64,000 nucleotides of DNA from Lutimonas vermicola (GTDB lineage: Bacteria > Bacteroidota > Bacteroidia > Flavobacteriales > Flavobacteriaceae). The position numbers and the translations under genes were made by a program. The notes under the pieces are model-generated. The model made no database searches. It saw only the letters and a list, made by a program, of their open reading frames with translations, and had not been told where the DNA came from. This document shows, one piece after another, positions 44,857-55,017 of this stretch. Positions within the stretch are counted from its first letter, which is position 1; each line of letters starts with the position of its first letter. The stretch is taken from assembly GCF_038433205.1 (NCBI RefSeq), contig NZ_JBCDNA010000001.1, forward strand, positions 806,001 to 870,000, read 5' to 3'.

Positions 44857-46730
44857 TCGCTTATATGAATAACAGTGTTAATTTTTGATGCTTTAGTCTC
44901 AAAAGTAAAACGAATGGACTTTTCCTTTATTCCATAATAATGTGAAACCCATTTTTCTTCGATCAAAGGCTCCAAAACCAGGCCCCCGTCTGATTTGGCG
45001 ATTATATTTATTTTATCCTGACATGCAGGATTGACATGCCAATATTGATACAGAGAAACATTATCTATATTATTAATGGAATCATTTATGGTCCATTCCA
45101 GTTTATCCTTATTTTTAGAAATCACTCTTTGATGGCGAATATCTTTACCCAACTCTTTAAATCCGGTTATTTCACCTTTGAAAATAAATTTTCCGCTTGA
45201 TTTTTTGAGAATGCCTTTTGCTCTATTGATCCAATTGTGCCAGATAAACCTGCTGCCTTTCAACATTTGATCCTTATTGGCAACACTAATTGTATTATGG
45301 CCCTCGACACCCATAAAATAACCGGTAAGTTCGCTAGTAGTATTGTATTTGTATGTTCCCGTATCCCATACATAATTGATTCCCTTAACCCAAATATCCA
45401 AATGGAGGTTGTCCGATTGGGCCGGCCTGTCTTTATAGGCCCCGCATCGAATCATGGTTTTAGATTTTTCTTCATTTATCAAATAATACCCTGCGGTATC
45501 AAATGATTCTATCTCTTTTATTTTAAGTGATACATTTTCGGCAGAATTAATCCCATACCAATAATAACTTTCTGTTTCATAAGCAACTTCATTGTTTAAA
45601 ACGGCTCTTAAATCATCCAGCTGAGGCCTGTAATCACGGTAGTCAGCCTCCGTTAATTTAAAAAATAAGGCCCCGTCATTGGAGCCATAATTTGGTAAAA
45701 ATCCATTTTCTGTATTCAAACAGGTATCTAAAAAATGTAAAGACTTTATAGCCTTATCTTTGACCAAATCATTAAAAGCATCTTTATGAATTTCTGACAG
45801 TCTGATTCCCCAGGTTAAAAGCTGAACAACCACTCTGTGGTAATTCATTGAATATTGCAAATAGGTCCCATCCTCATAAATTTGATAGGAGATTTCCTCT
45901 TCAAACCATTTTTTTCCTTCTTTGCTCCACTTCTGGGTCTCAGGTATAAATGGAAATAACTTATTTGATACATACAACATTAACGTTTCAGTGAGAGCAT
46001 GATTATTTCTCACCGCTATTCTTGAAAAATTAATGTTTTTATACACATGGTCCAATTGCCAATAAATGGAATTCATTATTTTTTCAAACCTCTGCTTTGT
46101 CAAGGAACTTGAATTCTTGTAAAAATATAGCGCAAAGGTCCAGTTTAAAATTCTCAGGCTAATCTCCTGAGAACATTTATAATTCGGGCCCTGATTAATT
46201 GGGTTCTTGTCAATAAAACTTTCTATCTGACCAAAAACAAATTCGGCATTGTCTTTTTCAAAATGGTAATCATACCTGATGATATCATATAAAAAAGAAA
46301 ACCTGGCCTTTTCCCAAACGTATTTGATGTCACCTGCTTCACCGGAAAGATCCTGAACCTGAGAAAAATGTTGAGAAATGTCATATTGATAGCCCGTTTC
46401 CGGATTGGTAATCCAATCATAATCTTTACCCAGCTCGAATTTTAATTGGCTAAAAAAAGTAAATGTTCCGTTTAAAATTTCGTCATATGCTTGCTTGAGC
46501 CTGAGAGGTTTTACCTTAGGCAGCATTATTTCAGACCTGTCTGCAAAGAAAAACAGAGGTGTTTGCTCCTTCCAATTATCAAGAGAGGTGAAATATTTAA
46601 AATCCGGATTTACAGAAAACTGCTTTTTTATGATCCCAAGTTTTGATTTAATCATAAACATGGCTCGAAACAGCACATAGCGCGAGCCCATGTTTTTTGT
46701 AAGATTAAGAAACTTTTGAAAATTATTCAA
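44853..46730 (-). CDS. Heparinase II/III-like protein
   Basis: A 625-residue protein with an N-terminal alpha/alpha toroid (about 90-380; RNNHALTETLML, QYSMNYHRVVVQLL with a candidate catalytic Tyr/His) and a C-terminal beta-sandwich domain (about 410-620; YKDRPAQSDNLHLDIWVKG, GVEGHNTISV). No signal peptide is seen, unlike secreted lyases of polysaccharide-utilisation loci. Members of this type in O-antigen loci, beside a bi-domain dehydrogenase, are known but without a settled role. Confidence 0.87.
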   Translation of the reverse strand: MNNFQKFLNLTKNMGSRYVLFRAMFMIKSKLGIIKKQFSVNPDFKYFTSLDNWKEQTPLFFFADRSEIMLPKVKPLRLKQAYDEILNGTFTFFSQLKFELGKDYDWITNPETGYQYDISQHFSQVQDLSGEAGDIKYVWEKARFSFLYDIIRYDYHFEKDNAEFVFGQIESFIDKNPINQGPNYKCSQEISLRILNWTFALYFYKNSSSLTKQRFEKIMNSIYWQLDHVYKNINFSRIAVRNNHALTETLMLYVSNKLFPFIPETQKWSKEGKKWFEEEISYQIYEDGTYLQYSMNYHRVVVQLLTWGIRLSEIHKDAFNDLVKDKAIKSLHFLDTCLNTENGFLPNYGSNDGALFFKLTEADYRDYRPQLDDLRAVLNNEVAYETESYYWYGINSAENVSLKIKEIESFDTAGYYLINEEKSKTMIRCGAYKDRPAQSDNLHLDIWVKGINYVWDTGTYKYNTTSELTGYFMGVEGHNTISVANKDQMLKGSRFIWHNWINRAKGILKKSSGKFIFKGEITGFKELGKDIRHQRVISKNKDKLEWTINDSINNIDNVSLYQYWHVNPACQDKINIIAKSDGGLVLEPLIEEKWVSHYYGIKEKSIRFTFETKASKINTVIHISE

Positions 46731-46774
46731 CGAAAGTATTACTTATATTCTGGCTTTTTCAGGTATGAAATATA

Positions 46775-48889
46775 CTAGACCTCTACCCAACTGTTTGATT
46801 TCAAGCTTTCAATTGCTGCAAAACTTGCTTTGGTTACATTGATAAGCTCTTCATAGGGAATCAAGCTTATTCCCTTTCCCGAATTTGCCGAAGAAACCAA
46901 TCGACCAAATTGATTTTTATGTCCCTTATCCAGTTTTGTTTTCAATTTAGAAAATCCTTTAAAACCATATCCTGTAGTTTTGATAAAGTTGTCCATCACC
47001 AAAGTGCGGTCCTGGGAATATACTTCCAAACGTTCTTTGGAATAAGATTTAGCTCCATTTGAAAAATAATTGATAACACCAGTAGATCCATTCTCAAGTT
47101 TAACTAGTATAGAAGCATTATCTGTATTTTCTTTAGGGTTTACATCCATTGCATTCATACATACAGCCTTGATCCTGCTTCCTGTAAGAAAAACTATCAA
47201 ATCCATATAATGACAGGCCTCGCCAATAATCCTGCCTCCACCAACGACCATATCATGTACCCAAACATTAGATGGAATGGATCCGGCATTCATGGTAGCA
47301 ATGATATTCATTTGTGAACTTCCCAACAAATCTTTCATTTTTTCTATATGAGGAGAAAAGCGACGATTAAAACCAACCATCAAACTTCCTTTACTTTTCT
47401 CATAAGCAGTTTCAATAGTACTTAGCTCTTCCAAATTCAAGGATAGGGGTTTCTCAACAAAAACATGCTTGTTGTGTTGAAGTGCCTCGATAACCATAGA
47501 AGCGTGAAGGTTATGGCGCGTTGTGATCATGACCAAATCCAGCTTTTCATCTTTTAGAACTTCGTTATAGTCAGTACTACTTTTTGCAATACCGTGTTTT
47601 TGAGCGAGTGCAGTTCCATTTACTCCACCCGAAGAAACTATATACTTAAGATGAGCATCTGTATTTTTCAGCGCCGGTAACATAGTCATTTTTGTAAAAT
47701 TTCCGGCTCCTATAATTGCTATGTTTCCTGTTGATACAGCTAATTTCTTATCGTCTACGATGATAGAATGATCAGGTTTATTGTCTTCTTTATATTTTAA
47801 AATAGAGGCAATGGATTTTGAGGAGCCTATGTCACCATAAATTTGTTGGTAGTTTTCTAGATCCACTATTTCAGTGATCAGATCTTGTACTTGTATTTTT
47901 TGACTAGCAATAGCATTTAAAACCGTCTCAAAATTTCGTTTTTCGGTCCACCTCACAAAAGCTAAAGGATAATCCCTTCCTTTTTGCTCATAATCATCAT
48001 CATATCTACCCGGGCCATAAGAACAGGAAACCTGAAAGCTCAATTCCCTTTCATAAAACTCGGCCCTCGATATATTTAAGCCGACAACACCAACCAATAC
48101 GATTCTGCCTCTTTTGCGGCTCATATTTGCCGCATCAGAAATAATTGCATTGCTCTTTGCCGAGGCAGTTATGATGACAGCATCTGCCCCAACTCCATTT
48201 GTCTGATTTACAACATATTTAACCGGGTCGTTCCCTTTTGAAGGATTAAACGCTAAAATTCCCTTTTCTTTTGCCAAATTAATTTTGGTATCATCAAGGT
48301 CATATCCTATTACTTTGCAACCGTTGGCTACAAGCATCTGAGCAGTAAGTAACCCAATCAAGCCCAATCCAATTACCACAACGGTTTCCCCAAAAGTAGG
48401 ATTGACCAATCTAATTCCTTGTAATCCAATGGATCCAATAACTGTAAATACGGCTTCTTCATCGGAAACGTTTTCGGGAATATGCGCAACTAAATTTTGA
48501 GGGATGCAAACAAATTCGGCGTGTTGTCCGTTTGAAGCAACACGATCTCCAATTTTAAAATCTATCACTCCTTCTCCAACTTCAATAACTTTTCCAACAT
48601 TGCAGTAACCCAATGGTAATGGCTGCTCCAGTTTGTTAAATACTGTTTCAAGAGTAGGCATCAATCCCTCTGCCTTGATCTTATCCAATACCATTTTAAC
48701 CTTATCTGGTTGTTGGCGCGCCTTGGTAATCAAATTGGCCTTACCAAATTCAACCAGCATACGTTCTGTGCCCAAAGAGACTAAAGATCTGGTGGTTTGG
48801 ATTAATACTTCTCCTTTTTTTACAACTGGTGTCGGCAGCTCTGCTAATTCGGTTTTACCAGTTTTAAAGGATTGGAGGATTTGTTTCAT
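46775..48889 (-). CDS. Bi-domain dehydrogenase: zinc-type alcohol dehydrogenase fused to Gfo/Idh/MocA
   Basis: A 704-residue fusion. The N-terminal MDR part (about 1-370) has VIGLGLIGLLTAQML for NAD(P) binding. The C-terminal Gfo/Idh/MocA part (about 385-704) has IAIIGAGNFTKMTMLPAL and the catalytic motif VEKPLSLNLEEL. Such bi-domain oxidoreductases occur in polysaccharide loci next to heparinase-like genes, as here. Substrate unknown; an oxidation or epimerisation of a glycan residue is likely. Confidence 0.9.
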   Translation of the reverse strand: MKQILQSFKTGKTELAELPTPVVKKGEVLIQTTRSLVSLGTERMLVEFGKANLITKARQQPDKVKMVLDKIKAEGLMPTLETVFNKLEQPLPLGYCNVGKVIEVGEGVIDFKIGDRVASNGQHAEFVCIPQNLVAHIPENVSDEEAVFTVIGSIGLQGIRLVNPTFGETVVVIGLGLIGLLTAQMLVANGCKVIGYDLDDTKINLAKEKGILAFNPSKGNDPVKYVVNQTNGVGADAVIITASAKSNAIISDAANMSRKRGRIVLVGVVGLNISRAEFYERELSFQVSCSYGPGRYDDDYEQKGRDYPLAFVRWTEKRNFETVLNAIASQKIQVQDLITEIVDLENYQQIYGDIGSSKSIASILKYKEDNKPDHSIIVDDKKLAVSTGNIAIIGAGNFTKMTMLPALKNTDAHLKYIVSSGGVNGTALAQKHGIAKSSTDYNEVLKDEKLDLVMITTRHNLHASMVIEALQHNKHVFVEKPLSLNLEELSTIETAYEKSKGSLMVGFNRRFSPHIEKMKDLLGSSQMNIIATMNAGSIPSNVWVHDMVVGGGRIIGEACHYMDLIVFLTGSRIKAVCMNAMDVNPKENTDNASILVKLENGSTGVINYFSNGAKSYSKERLEVYSQDRTLVMDNFIKTTGYGFKGFSKLKTKLDKGHKNQFGRLVSSANSGKGISLIPYEELINVTKASFAAIESLKSNSWVEV

Positions 48890-48892
48890 TCT

Positions 48893-49363
48893 TTATAATT
48901 TTCTTTTGCGAATCTCTATTGCAGGATTGCCACCAACAATAGTGTTTTTTGAAATATCTTTTGTCACAACTGATCCAGCTGCAATTACAGATCCTTCACC
49001 GATTTTTACTCCTTGTAATACAATTGCACCATGGCCAATCCATACGTTATTCTCAACAATTGTAGTCTTGAATACATCTTTACCAGATTTATTAAAAGTT
49101 GTCGTTACATTGTCAAACTTATGATCTCCTCCCACAAATGACACGAAAGATGCCAACATAACATCATCTCCGATAATCAAATTAGAAGCTAAATGACAAT
49201 AATTTCCCATAAAAAAGGAATCACCTATCACAATGTTATTTTTCCTAGAGACAGTGCAACCTCTTCCACATTTAAAATTAGACCCCACTTTAAATTTATC
49301 ATTGAATGGGGTCAATAATTGTAATTTTAAAAAATGAAATGATCTTTTAACTAAGGATAGCAT
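48893..49363 (-). CDS. Hexapeptide-repeat acyltransferase
   Basis: A 156-residue left-handed beta-helix acetyltransferase (WbbJ/LacA-like). Repeats run through about residues 35-145: VIGDSFFMGNYCHLASNLII, NVWIGHGAIVLQGVKIGEGS and IAAGSVVTKDI. The acetyl acceptor is probably a glycan hydroxyl. It overlaps the upstream glycosyltransferase gene by 17 bp and is 3 bp from the bi-domain dehydrogenase gene. Confidence 0.86.
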   Translation of the reverse strand: MLSLVKRSFHFLKLQLLTPFNDKFKVGSNFKCGRGCTVSRKNNIVIGDSFFMGNYCHLASNLIIGDDVMLASFVSFVGGDHKFDNVTTTFNKSGKDVFKTTIVENNVWIGHGAIVLQGVKIGEGSVIAAGSVVTKDISKNTIVGGNPAIEIRKRKL

Positions 49364-50483
49364 TTTTAATATTTTTGATATAATTGTCCGTATTATAATT
49401 TCTAAGAATCAATTTTTTTGATTCAAGCCCAAAACTTTTACTCATTTCTTTGTTATTATAAAATTTTATAATGTATTCTGCTAAGGAATTTGGATTTAAC
49501 TCTTCATCTATTATCCCATTTTTCACTGTAACTAAATCAACTTCGCTACCGTCCCCAATTGAACAAATAACAGGCAGCCCATAACACATAGCTTCAGATA
49601 CTGCTAATCCACCAAGGCCAGGTAACACAAAAATGTCACTAGAACTAAAAAATATATAGCTATCATTAACCCTATTTCCCAAAAACTCAACATTATCTAA
49701 TTCTAATTGCTTTGATAAATTTTTCAAGTCATTTGAATATGTGCCATCCCCAACAATTAATAAACCAATATTTAATGCAGAATCTTCAATAATTTTTTGT
49801 GCATACAATAGTTTAGCAATATCCTTTTCCTTTGTTAAGGCACCAACAAAAAGTACTACAAAATCATAATCATTGTGATATTTATCATAATTATTTGATA
49901 AATCGTTACTATCCAGAAACCTTAATATTCTATCAGTATCTACCACATTAACTGCTACAAATATTTTTTCTGATTTTACACCTATACTTTCAAAATACTC
50001 CAGCCCTCTTGAGCTATAAGAAATAATAGAATCTGAATGTCTTTCAATAAATTGAATCAAGTAATCTATTTTTGACCTTTTGTTATCATACTTCCTGTTT
50101 TTTAATTTTCCTAAACTCCACCAAATAAACTTTTTATTAAATAATTTGGCATAAATAAATCCTTGAATGGAGTTGAACAAGTTTGATGCACCTTCCGAAA
50201 TAATTACATCAGGATTCTCAATTATGAGTTGAAAAAACAGTAAAGGACTTATTGGCATCAAAATCTGTCCATTACTAGATTTTAAATTTAGGCGAAAAGA
50301 AGGAAGTTTCTTTAAATTAAATTTTTGCGCATCTTTTGTGGAAATCAACTTTGTTCCTGGATAATCTGGACCATGCCAAACAGAGACAGAAATATTCGGA
50401 TCATTGTTGAGTTTTTCAAAAATAGGAGCCCTCCATTGTTGGATTACTCTATATAAAACAAGTACCTTCTTTTCCTTGATCAT
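49347..50483 (-). CDS. Glycosyltransferase family 4
   Basis: A 378-residue GT-B glycosyltransferase. DFVVLFVGALTKEKDIAKLL opens the donor domain, and LPGLGGLAVSEAMCYGLPVI is the EX7E-type donor site. Donor and acceptor sugars cannot be deduced. From this gene upward the locus becomes noticeably AT-rich. Confidence 0.86.
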   Translation of the reverse strand: MIKEKKVLVLYRVIQQWRAPIFEKLNNDPNISVSVWHGPDYPGTKLISTKDAQKFNLKKLPSFRLNLKSSNGQILMPISPLLFFQLIIENPDVIISEGASNLFNSIQGFIYAKLFNKKFIWWSLGKLKNRKYDNKRSKIDYLIQFIERHSDSIISYSSRGLEYFESIGVKSEKIFVAVNVVDTDRILRFLDSNDLSNNYDKYHNDYDFVVLFVGALTKEKDIAKLLYAQKIIEDSALNIGLLIVGDGTYSNDLKNLSKQLELDNVEFLGNRVNDSYIFFSSSDIFVLPGLGGLAVSEAMCYGLPVICSIGDGSEVDLVTVKNGIIDEELNPNSLAEYIIKFYNNKEMSKSFGLESKKLILRNYNTDNYIKNIKNAILS

Positions 50484-50554
50484 AATATTTTAAACTAAAC
50501 CATCTTATTTAAAAAATGAAATATATGATAATTTGATTCGATTGTCTAAACTTG

Positions 50555-51796
50555 TTATTTACTAAGTTGAAACAAAATAAACATTTTTAATGAAAGATAT
50601 AATTCTTTCAAACGCTCCTTAAATAATAATGATTTAAAAATAAACCTATGCCATCTAAAAAATAAATTAAATTTCCTAAAAGATTTATTTTCAAAAATAA
50701 GAGGTTTAGAAAACACTCTTTCCATTTTTTCAATCCATACCTTTGCAGATAACTTTGACTCATATAATATTTTGCTGTTTGTATAAATATCATAATAGTC
50801 CTCATGATTGCAAATTATATCTTCTATTAAATTAAAATAATAATCTTCCTTATTCTCGGGTAAAATAAAACCATTTATTCCATGATCAATTAACTCTGAA
50901 GATGCATGTTTTGAATCTGAAACAATTGGAATAACAGTTCCAGAAATTGCCTCCATCAAGGAAATTGGACAGCCCTCCTTTAGTGAAGGTAAAAGAAATA
51001 TATTCGATTTTTTTATGATGCTTATTGCTTTTTCTCTTTCAATCTTTTTTGTAAAAATGATTCGATCATCTGGCTCAATCATATCCTGTATAAATTTGCG
51101 CCCAAATATTTCTCCTCCAGGTAATTGAGTATTTCCTAACCAATAAAATTCAAATGATAATAATGATTTTTGTAATTGCCTGACCAATTTAAAAACCAAT
51201 AATGGGTTTTTGTGTAAACTTGCTCCTCCTGGATAAGTAATAATCAGGGGTTTATTCGCTTCTTTATTTTTCAACATTAAATTACTAAAAATGTTTTCAT
51301 CCTCATAAAAATTATATATTACTTCAATAAGGCCACTTTTATTAATTTGATAAAACTTCTTTAAAAAAATCTTTCCCTGTTCAGATAGCGCTATTATTGA
51401 ATTATAATGACGCCAATTATAACCTGCAGTAATTCCTAATTGTCCATCAACAAAATGACTTATTGATATTTTAATTGTTTTATAATTAATGAAAGGAATC
51501 ATCAATGAGAGTATTCTAGAATTACTGTTAATGATTATATCAGGTTCTATTTTATTAATAATTTCTAAAAATAATTTTGCATTATTATATGAAAGATCTC
51601 TGGAGGGCAAACAATAATGTCTTGTCATTAATGGCCCTAATTCCTCATTAACAATATCAGATGAGACAACATAAATACTGAATTTCTTTTTAAATAATCT
51701 ACAAAAATCTACAGCATATGAAGATATTCCTCCTCCCTCCAAATTTATTGTAGAAGTTGCTAACAAAATCTTTTTCTTAGGATTAAGTATTTCCAT
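50555..51796 (-). CDS. Glycosyltransferase family 4
   Basis: A 413-residue GT-B glycosyltransferase. The N-terminus LATSTINLEGGGISSYAVDF is acceptor-domain-like; LITYPGGASLHKNPLL and FLLPSLKEGCPISLMEAISG form the donor site with its EX7E glutamates. Overlaps the Wzy-like gene by 14 bp, so the two are co-translated. Specificity unknown. Confidence 0.86.
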   Translation of the reverse strand: MEILNPKKKILLATSTINLEGGGISSYAVDFCRLFKKKFSIYVVSSDIVNEELGPLMTRHYCLPSRDLSYNNAKLFLEIINKIEPDIIINSNSRILSLMIPFINYKTIKISISHFVDGQLGITAGYNWRHYNSIIALSEQGKIFLKKFYQINKSGLIEVIYNFYEDENIFSNLMLKNKEANKPLIITYPGGASLHKNPLLVFKLVRQLQKSLLSFEFYWLGNTQLPGGEIFGRKFIQDMIEPDDRIIFTKKIEREKAISIIKKSNIFLLPSLKEGCPISLMEAISGTVIPIVSDSKHASSELIDHGINGFILPENKEDYYFNLIEDIICNHEDYYDIYTNSKILYESKLSAKVWIEKMERVFSKPLIFENKSFRKFNLFFRWHRFIFKSLLFKERLKELYLSLKMFILFQLSK

Positions 51797-52964
51797 AGTT
51801 TTTTCTTGGCAAATGAACGATTATCATAAAGAATATCATTCCATAAGTTGTTAAATAAAAAACATAAAAATTATTATATAAAATGAAAATTGAAAAAAAA
51901 AGAATATTGAGTTTTAAAATATTTTTATTCTTGCTGTATATATTTTTAAAGTAGACTCGTAATGAATTTAAAAAAGGTGTTATTAATAAAATTAAAAGGA
52001 TTATTAATCCGATAATTCCTAAATTCGCTGCAGCTTCCGTAAAAGAATTATGTGAAAAACTTCCTTTGTGAAAACTATAAAGTGCATATTGACCAGGTCC
52101 AACTCCGGTAAAAGCATTATTTTGAAATACATTAAATGCATCTTTAATTAGATCTTGTCTTGAATCACCATATTGAACTGCTTCATCTACACGATACTTT
52201 AAATATGAATTTTTATAAAACTCAAATAATTTTGTTAATGCAACAAGTGTCAATCCAACGGTGACTGTTACTTTCAACAATGGGTTTATTTTGTAACCAT
52301 CAAAAATAAAAACCCAATAAATCACTCCAGTCAGTGAAGTAAATAACAACCCAGAACGCGACGATGTCAAAAATGAAACATAAATCCCTAAACCAATAGT
52401 AATGAAAGAAAGAATAACCAAAATGGGTTTTCTTTTTATTTCGATTAAATAAAACAAAGCCATGTTCGCAAAAAACGAGAAATATGAATAAGCATTGGCA
52501 TTAAGATCAAAACGTCCTCTGTAAATATATTCACCGGAAGATATATCAATATCATAATTTCCAGTCATGAGAAAATAAACAATTATGTAATATGATATAA
52601 TAAATGCCCATAAGAAAGATGTAATATAATCATAACTTTTATTGGATAAAATTTCTATTGTAATCAAAATACTTAAATAGACGCCCAATATCTTTAACAA
52701 TGTTTTTATTGCCATTTCAAAATCTACTGGCAAAATAATAATTAGAAATGCAGACCAGATAATTAATAAGCTAAAAATGATCGAATAAAAATTTGTTAAT
52801 GAATAACTTTTAAATCTATTAGTATATAAAGCATAAATAAAAGTAATAGGCATTAAACCATATGTAACCAAACTCTGGTAATCAAAAATTTCGCTTAATC
52901 CGGCCAATGATAGAATTATAGAAAAAATTAGTACCTTTAAAATGACAACGCTTGACTTACTCAA
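51783..52964 (-). CDS. O-antigen polymerase/ligase-family membrane protein (Wzy-like)
   Basis: A 393-residue protein with about ten or more membrane segments and a periplasmic loop (about 230-310) holding YGDSRQDLIKDAFNVF, TGVGPGQYALYSFHKG and SFSHNSFTEAAANLGIIG, the pattern of the Wzy_C/O-antigen ligase superfamily. In a locus with a flippase it is probably the repeat-unit polymerase; a WaaL-type ligase cannot be excluded. Confidence 0.83.
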   Translation of the reverse strand: MSKSSVVILKVLIFSIILSLAGLSEIFDYQSLVTYGLMPITFIYALYTNRFKSYSLTNFYSIIFSLLIIWSAFLIIILPVDFEMAIKTLLKILGVYLSILITIEILSNKSYDYITSFLWAFIISYYIIVYFLMTGNYDIDISSGEYIYRGRFDLNANAYSYFSFFANMALFYLIEIKRKPILVILSFITIGLGIYVSFLTSSRSGLLFTSLTGVIYWVFIFDGYKINPLLKVTVTVGLTLVALTKLFEFYKNSYLKYRVDEAVQYGDSRQDLIKDAFNVFQNNAFTGVGPGQYALYSFHKGSFSHNSFTEAAANLGIIGLIILLILLITPFLNSLRVYFKNIYSKNKNILKLNILFFSIFILYNNFYVFYLTTYGMIFFMIIVHLPRKNYGNT

Positions 52965-53064
52965 TTAATTAAATATTAAAAAAATGTTTGTTTTTTAAGA
53001 GTCATAAAAAAAATAAATTTTCTTATTTCAATAAAATTGTTTCTACCACTGGACAAATATTATT

Positions 53065-54012
53065 TTATAAAGGATTCCTTGGGTATATTAATTTTCTCAA
53101 ATAAAGTCTAATTTCACTTAAATGTTTAAATGGAAGAAAAGAAATTACCAACCATTGGGCAAATAATAAATTATTTGAAAAAACTCTTCTAAATTGAAGT
53201 ATATTTTTTCTTACTTCACTGTTCTTATTCAATCTCAAATGCCTTTTACATTCTTGAACTAGTTTTGCTTCTACATATTTTTTCAACTTAAAATTATTTG
53301 GTTGAAATTGAATATTAAAAACCAATTTCTCAATAAATTCTTTATTAAAATCAATCAAATCAGACATTACTCTTTGTTCCGCCTCTCTACGATAAATCGC
53401 AGTAGGAACTGAACAAAACACCAATTTGTGATCAAGACACAATCGAAACCACATTTCTAAATCAGGACCAAATTTTAAATTTTCATCAAATAGATTATTA
53501 AAATCGAGTACTTCTTTTCTAATACATGCAGTATTGGAAGTAACGAAAGATCTATTTTTACAAATCACATAATAATCATTGACAATAAATGAATCTGTAG
53601 AAATTGGGAAAGCAGATTTTAATTCTTCTTTCAATTTAAAGGAATCATATGAATTCGTGGCAAAAAAATTGAATGTGGGGAACTCCTCAATAAGATCTCT
53701 CAAAATTTTCAAATGATTCTCCAAATACTCATCATCTCCATCTAAAAAACAAACAAACTCACCCTTCGCCTTTTTAATGCCTGCATTTCTTGCACTTGAT
53801 TCACCTCCATTGTCTTTATCAATTACAACAATTTTTTCCGAACATATAGATCGTACCACATCCAAACTCTTATCAATTGAGCCATCATTGACAACAATTA
53901 ATTCAAAATTCTGAAAGGATTGATTGAGTACGCTATCAATCGCTCTTTTAATATATTTTTCCTTGTTATACAGAGGAATAATTACAGAGAATTTTGGTGA
54001 CATTGAATTCAT
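53065..54012 (-). CDS. Glycosyltransferase family 2
   Basis: A 315-residue GT-A enzyme. FSVIIPLYNKEKYIKRAIDS starts the fold, VVNDGSIDKS binds the nucleotide and FLDGDDEYL carries the DXD-type metal site. The start could also be the internal MSPKF at codon 4. It lies 12 bp from the sulfotransferase gene. Confidence 0.88.
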   Translation of the reverse strand: MNSMSPKFSVIIPLYNKEKYIKRAIDSVLNQSFQNFELIVVNDGSIDKSLDVVRSICSEKIVVIDKDNGGESSARNAGIKKAKGEFVCFLDGDDEYLENHLKILRDLIEEFPTFNFFATNSYDSFKLKEELKSAFPISTDSFIVNDYYVICKNRSFVTSNTACIRKEVLDFNNLFDENLKFGPDLEMWFRLCLDHKLVFCSVPTAIYRREAEQRVMSDLIDFNKEFIEKLVFNIQFQPNNFKLKKYVEAKLVQECKRHLRLNKNSEVRKNILQFRRVFSNNLLFAQWLVISFLPFKHLSEIRLYLRKLIYPRNPL

Positions 54013-54024
54013 TACAGAAAAATA

Positions 54025-55017
54025 TTAATTATCCAATACTGACAATACTTGAGATGAAGAAATCCTGGGTCTTGACTCCATATTATAAATACGATCCAAA
54101 TTGAACTTTTTTAAAATCAACAAAGCCTTTAATTTCTGATCATTTGTAAGTGACTTTTGCCAGGAATCAATATTATTACCACCTGTCCTAACTTTACTAT
54201 TAGCTCTTGTTACTTCTGAAGGTTTTTGAATCTTTCTAAGTACTTTATTTGAAATTTTCAGATCCAAATAATGAAATAGACTAGTAGCCACCACTTCAGA
54301 ATTTTCATACATATCTTCATAAAAAATAACAATAGCATCATCTTTTGACAATTGTTTTAAAGGTACCATATTTTCAATACACCACATGATCATTTGGCGT
54401 TCGAAAGGATCTTGATTAGTTTCTATAAAATTCAAATAATCTTTTAAATAATCTTCAACTAATTCTGTTTGATTTAAAAAATCAGTAACATGATCTTGCC
54501 AGCCCAGTTTCATTCTCGAATTGACTACTGCACAAGGATGACGCATCAAATAAATAATTTTGATTTCAGGGAAACACTCTTTGATCCATTTAAGCATCAA
54601 ATTGGTTCTTATATCTTTAATTAGTCTTTTTTTTGGTAAAAATTTCTTATTGAACTTGTCTACCCATTTGTTCCTGACTTTTCCATTTAATATCAATCCG
54701 GTTGGTTTGGTGAATTTATCTTCTTTATTATTTGGTCTTAAAAAGAGGCGATTCGACCAATCTTTTATCAAAATAGTTTTTTGATTATGGAATGGCTCAA
54801 ACATGACGCGATAATCATTATTACCATTCAATATATTCTGAACCCATGTAGTTCCACTTCTGGCTGAACCTGCTAAAAATACAGTACTTGAAAGCTCAGC
54901 ACGATCGAAATGCAACTGACCCCATGACTCTTTAAATACTTTTATAAATTTTCTTGCAATCAATTTATATGAAATTATGCTCTTCTCAATTATTTGGATA
55001 AAAATGGAAAATAACAA
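54025..55017 (-). CDS. PAPS-dependent sulfotransferase
   Basis: A 330-residue sulfotransferase. The 5'-phosphosulfate loop is VFLAGSARSGTTWVQNIL (about 46-63) and the 3'-phosphate site is probably YLMRHPCAVVNSRMK (about 155-170). It should transfer sulfate from PAPS to a sugar hydroxyl of the repeat unit. The start is TTG 55017, inside the end of the upstream GT2 gene (28-bp overlap); no ATG is available near the expected N-terminus. PAPS synthesis genes are not in the window. Confidence 0.87.
   Translation of the reverse strand: MLFSIFIQIIEKSIISYKLIARKFIKVFKESWGQLHFDRAELSSTVFLAGSARSGTTWVQNILNGNNDYRVMFEPFHNQKTILIKDWSNRLFLRPNNKEDKFTKPTGLILNGKVRNKWVDKFNKKFLPKKRLIKDIRTNLMLKWIKECFPEIKIIYLMRHPCAVVNSRMKLGWQDHVTDFLNQTELVEDYLKDYLNFIETNQDPFERQMIMWCIENMVPLKQLSKDDAIVIFYEDMYENSEVVATSLFHYLDLKISNKVLRKIQKPSEVTRANSKVRTGGNNIDSWQKSLTNDQKLKALLILKKFNLDRIYNMESRPRISSSQVLSVLDN

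Noticed and set aside
44853..46730. Secreted heparin/alginate lyase of a polysaccharide utilisation locus
   Set aside because: No signal peptide, no SusC/SusD pair or sulfatases nearby, and glycosyltransferases on both sides.
54990..55017. Frameshift between the GT2 and sulfotransferase genes
   Set aside because: Both proteins are full length for their families; the 28-bp overlap is better read as translational coupling with a TTG start.
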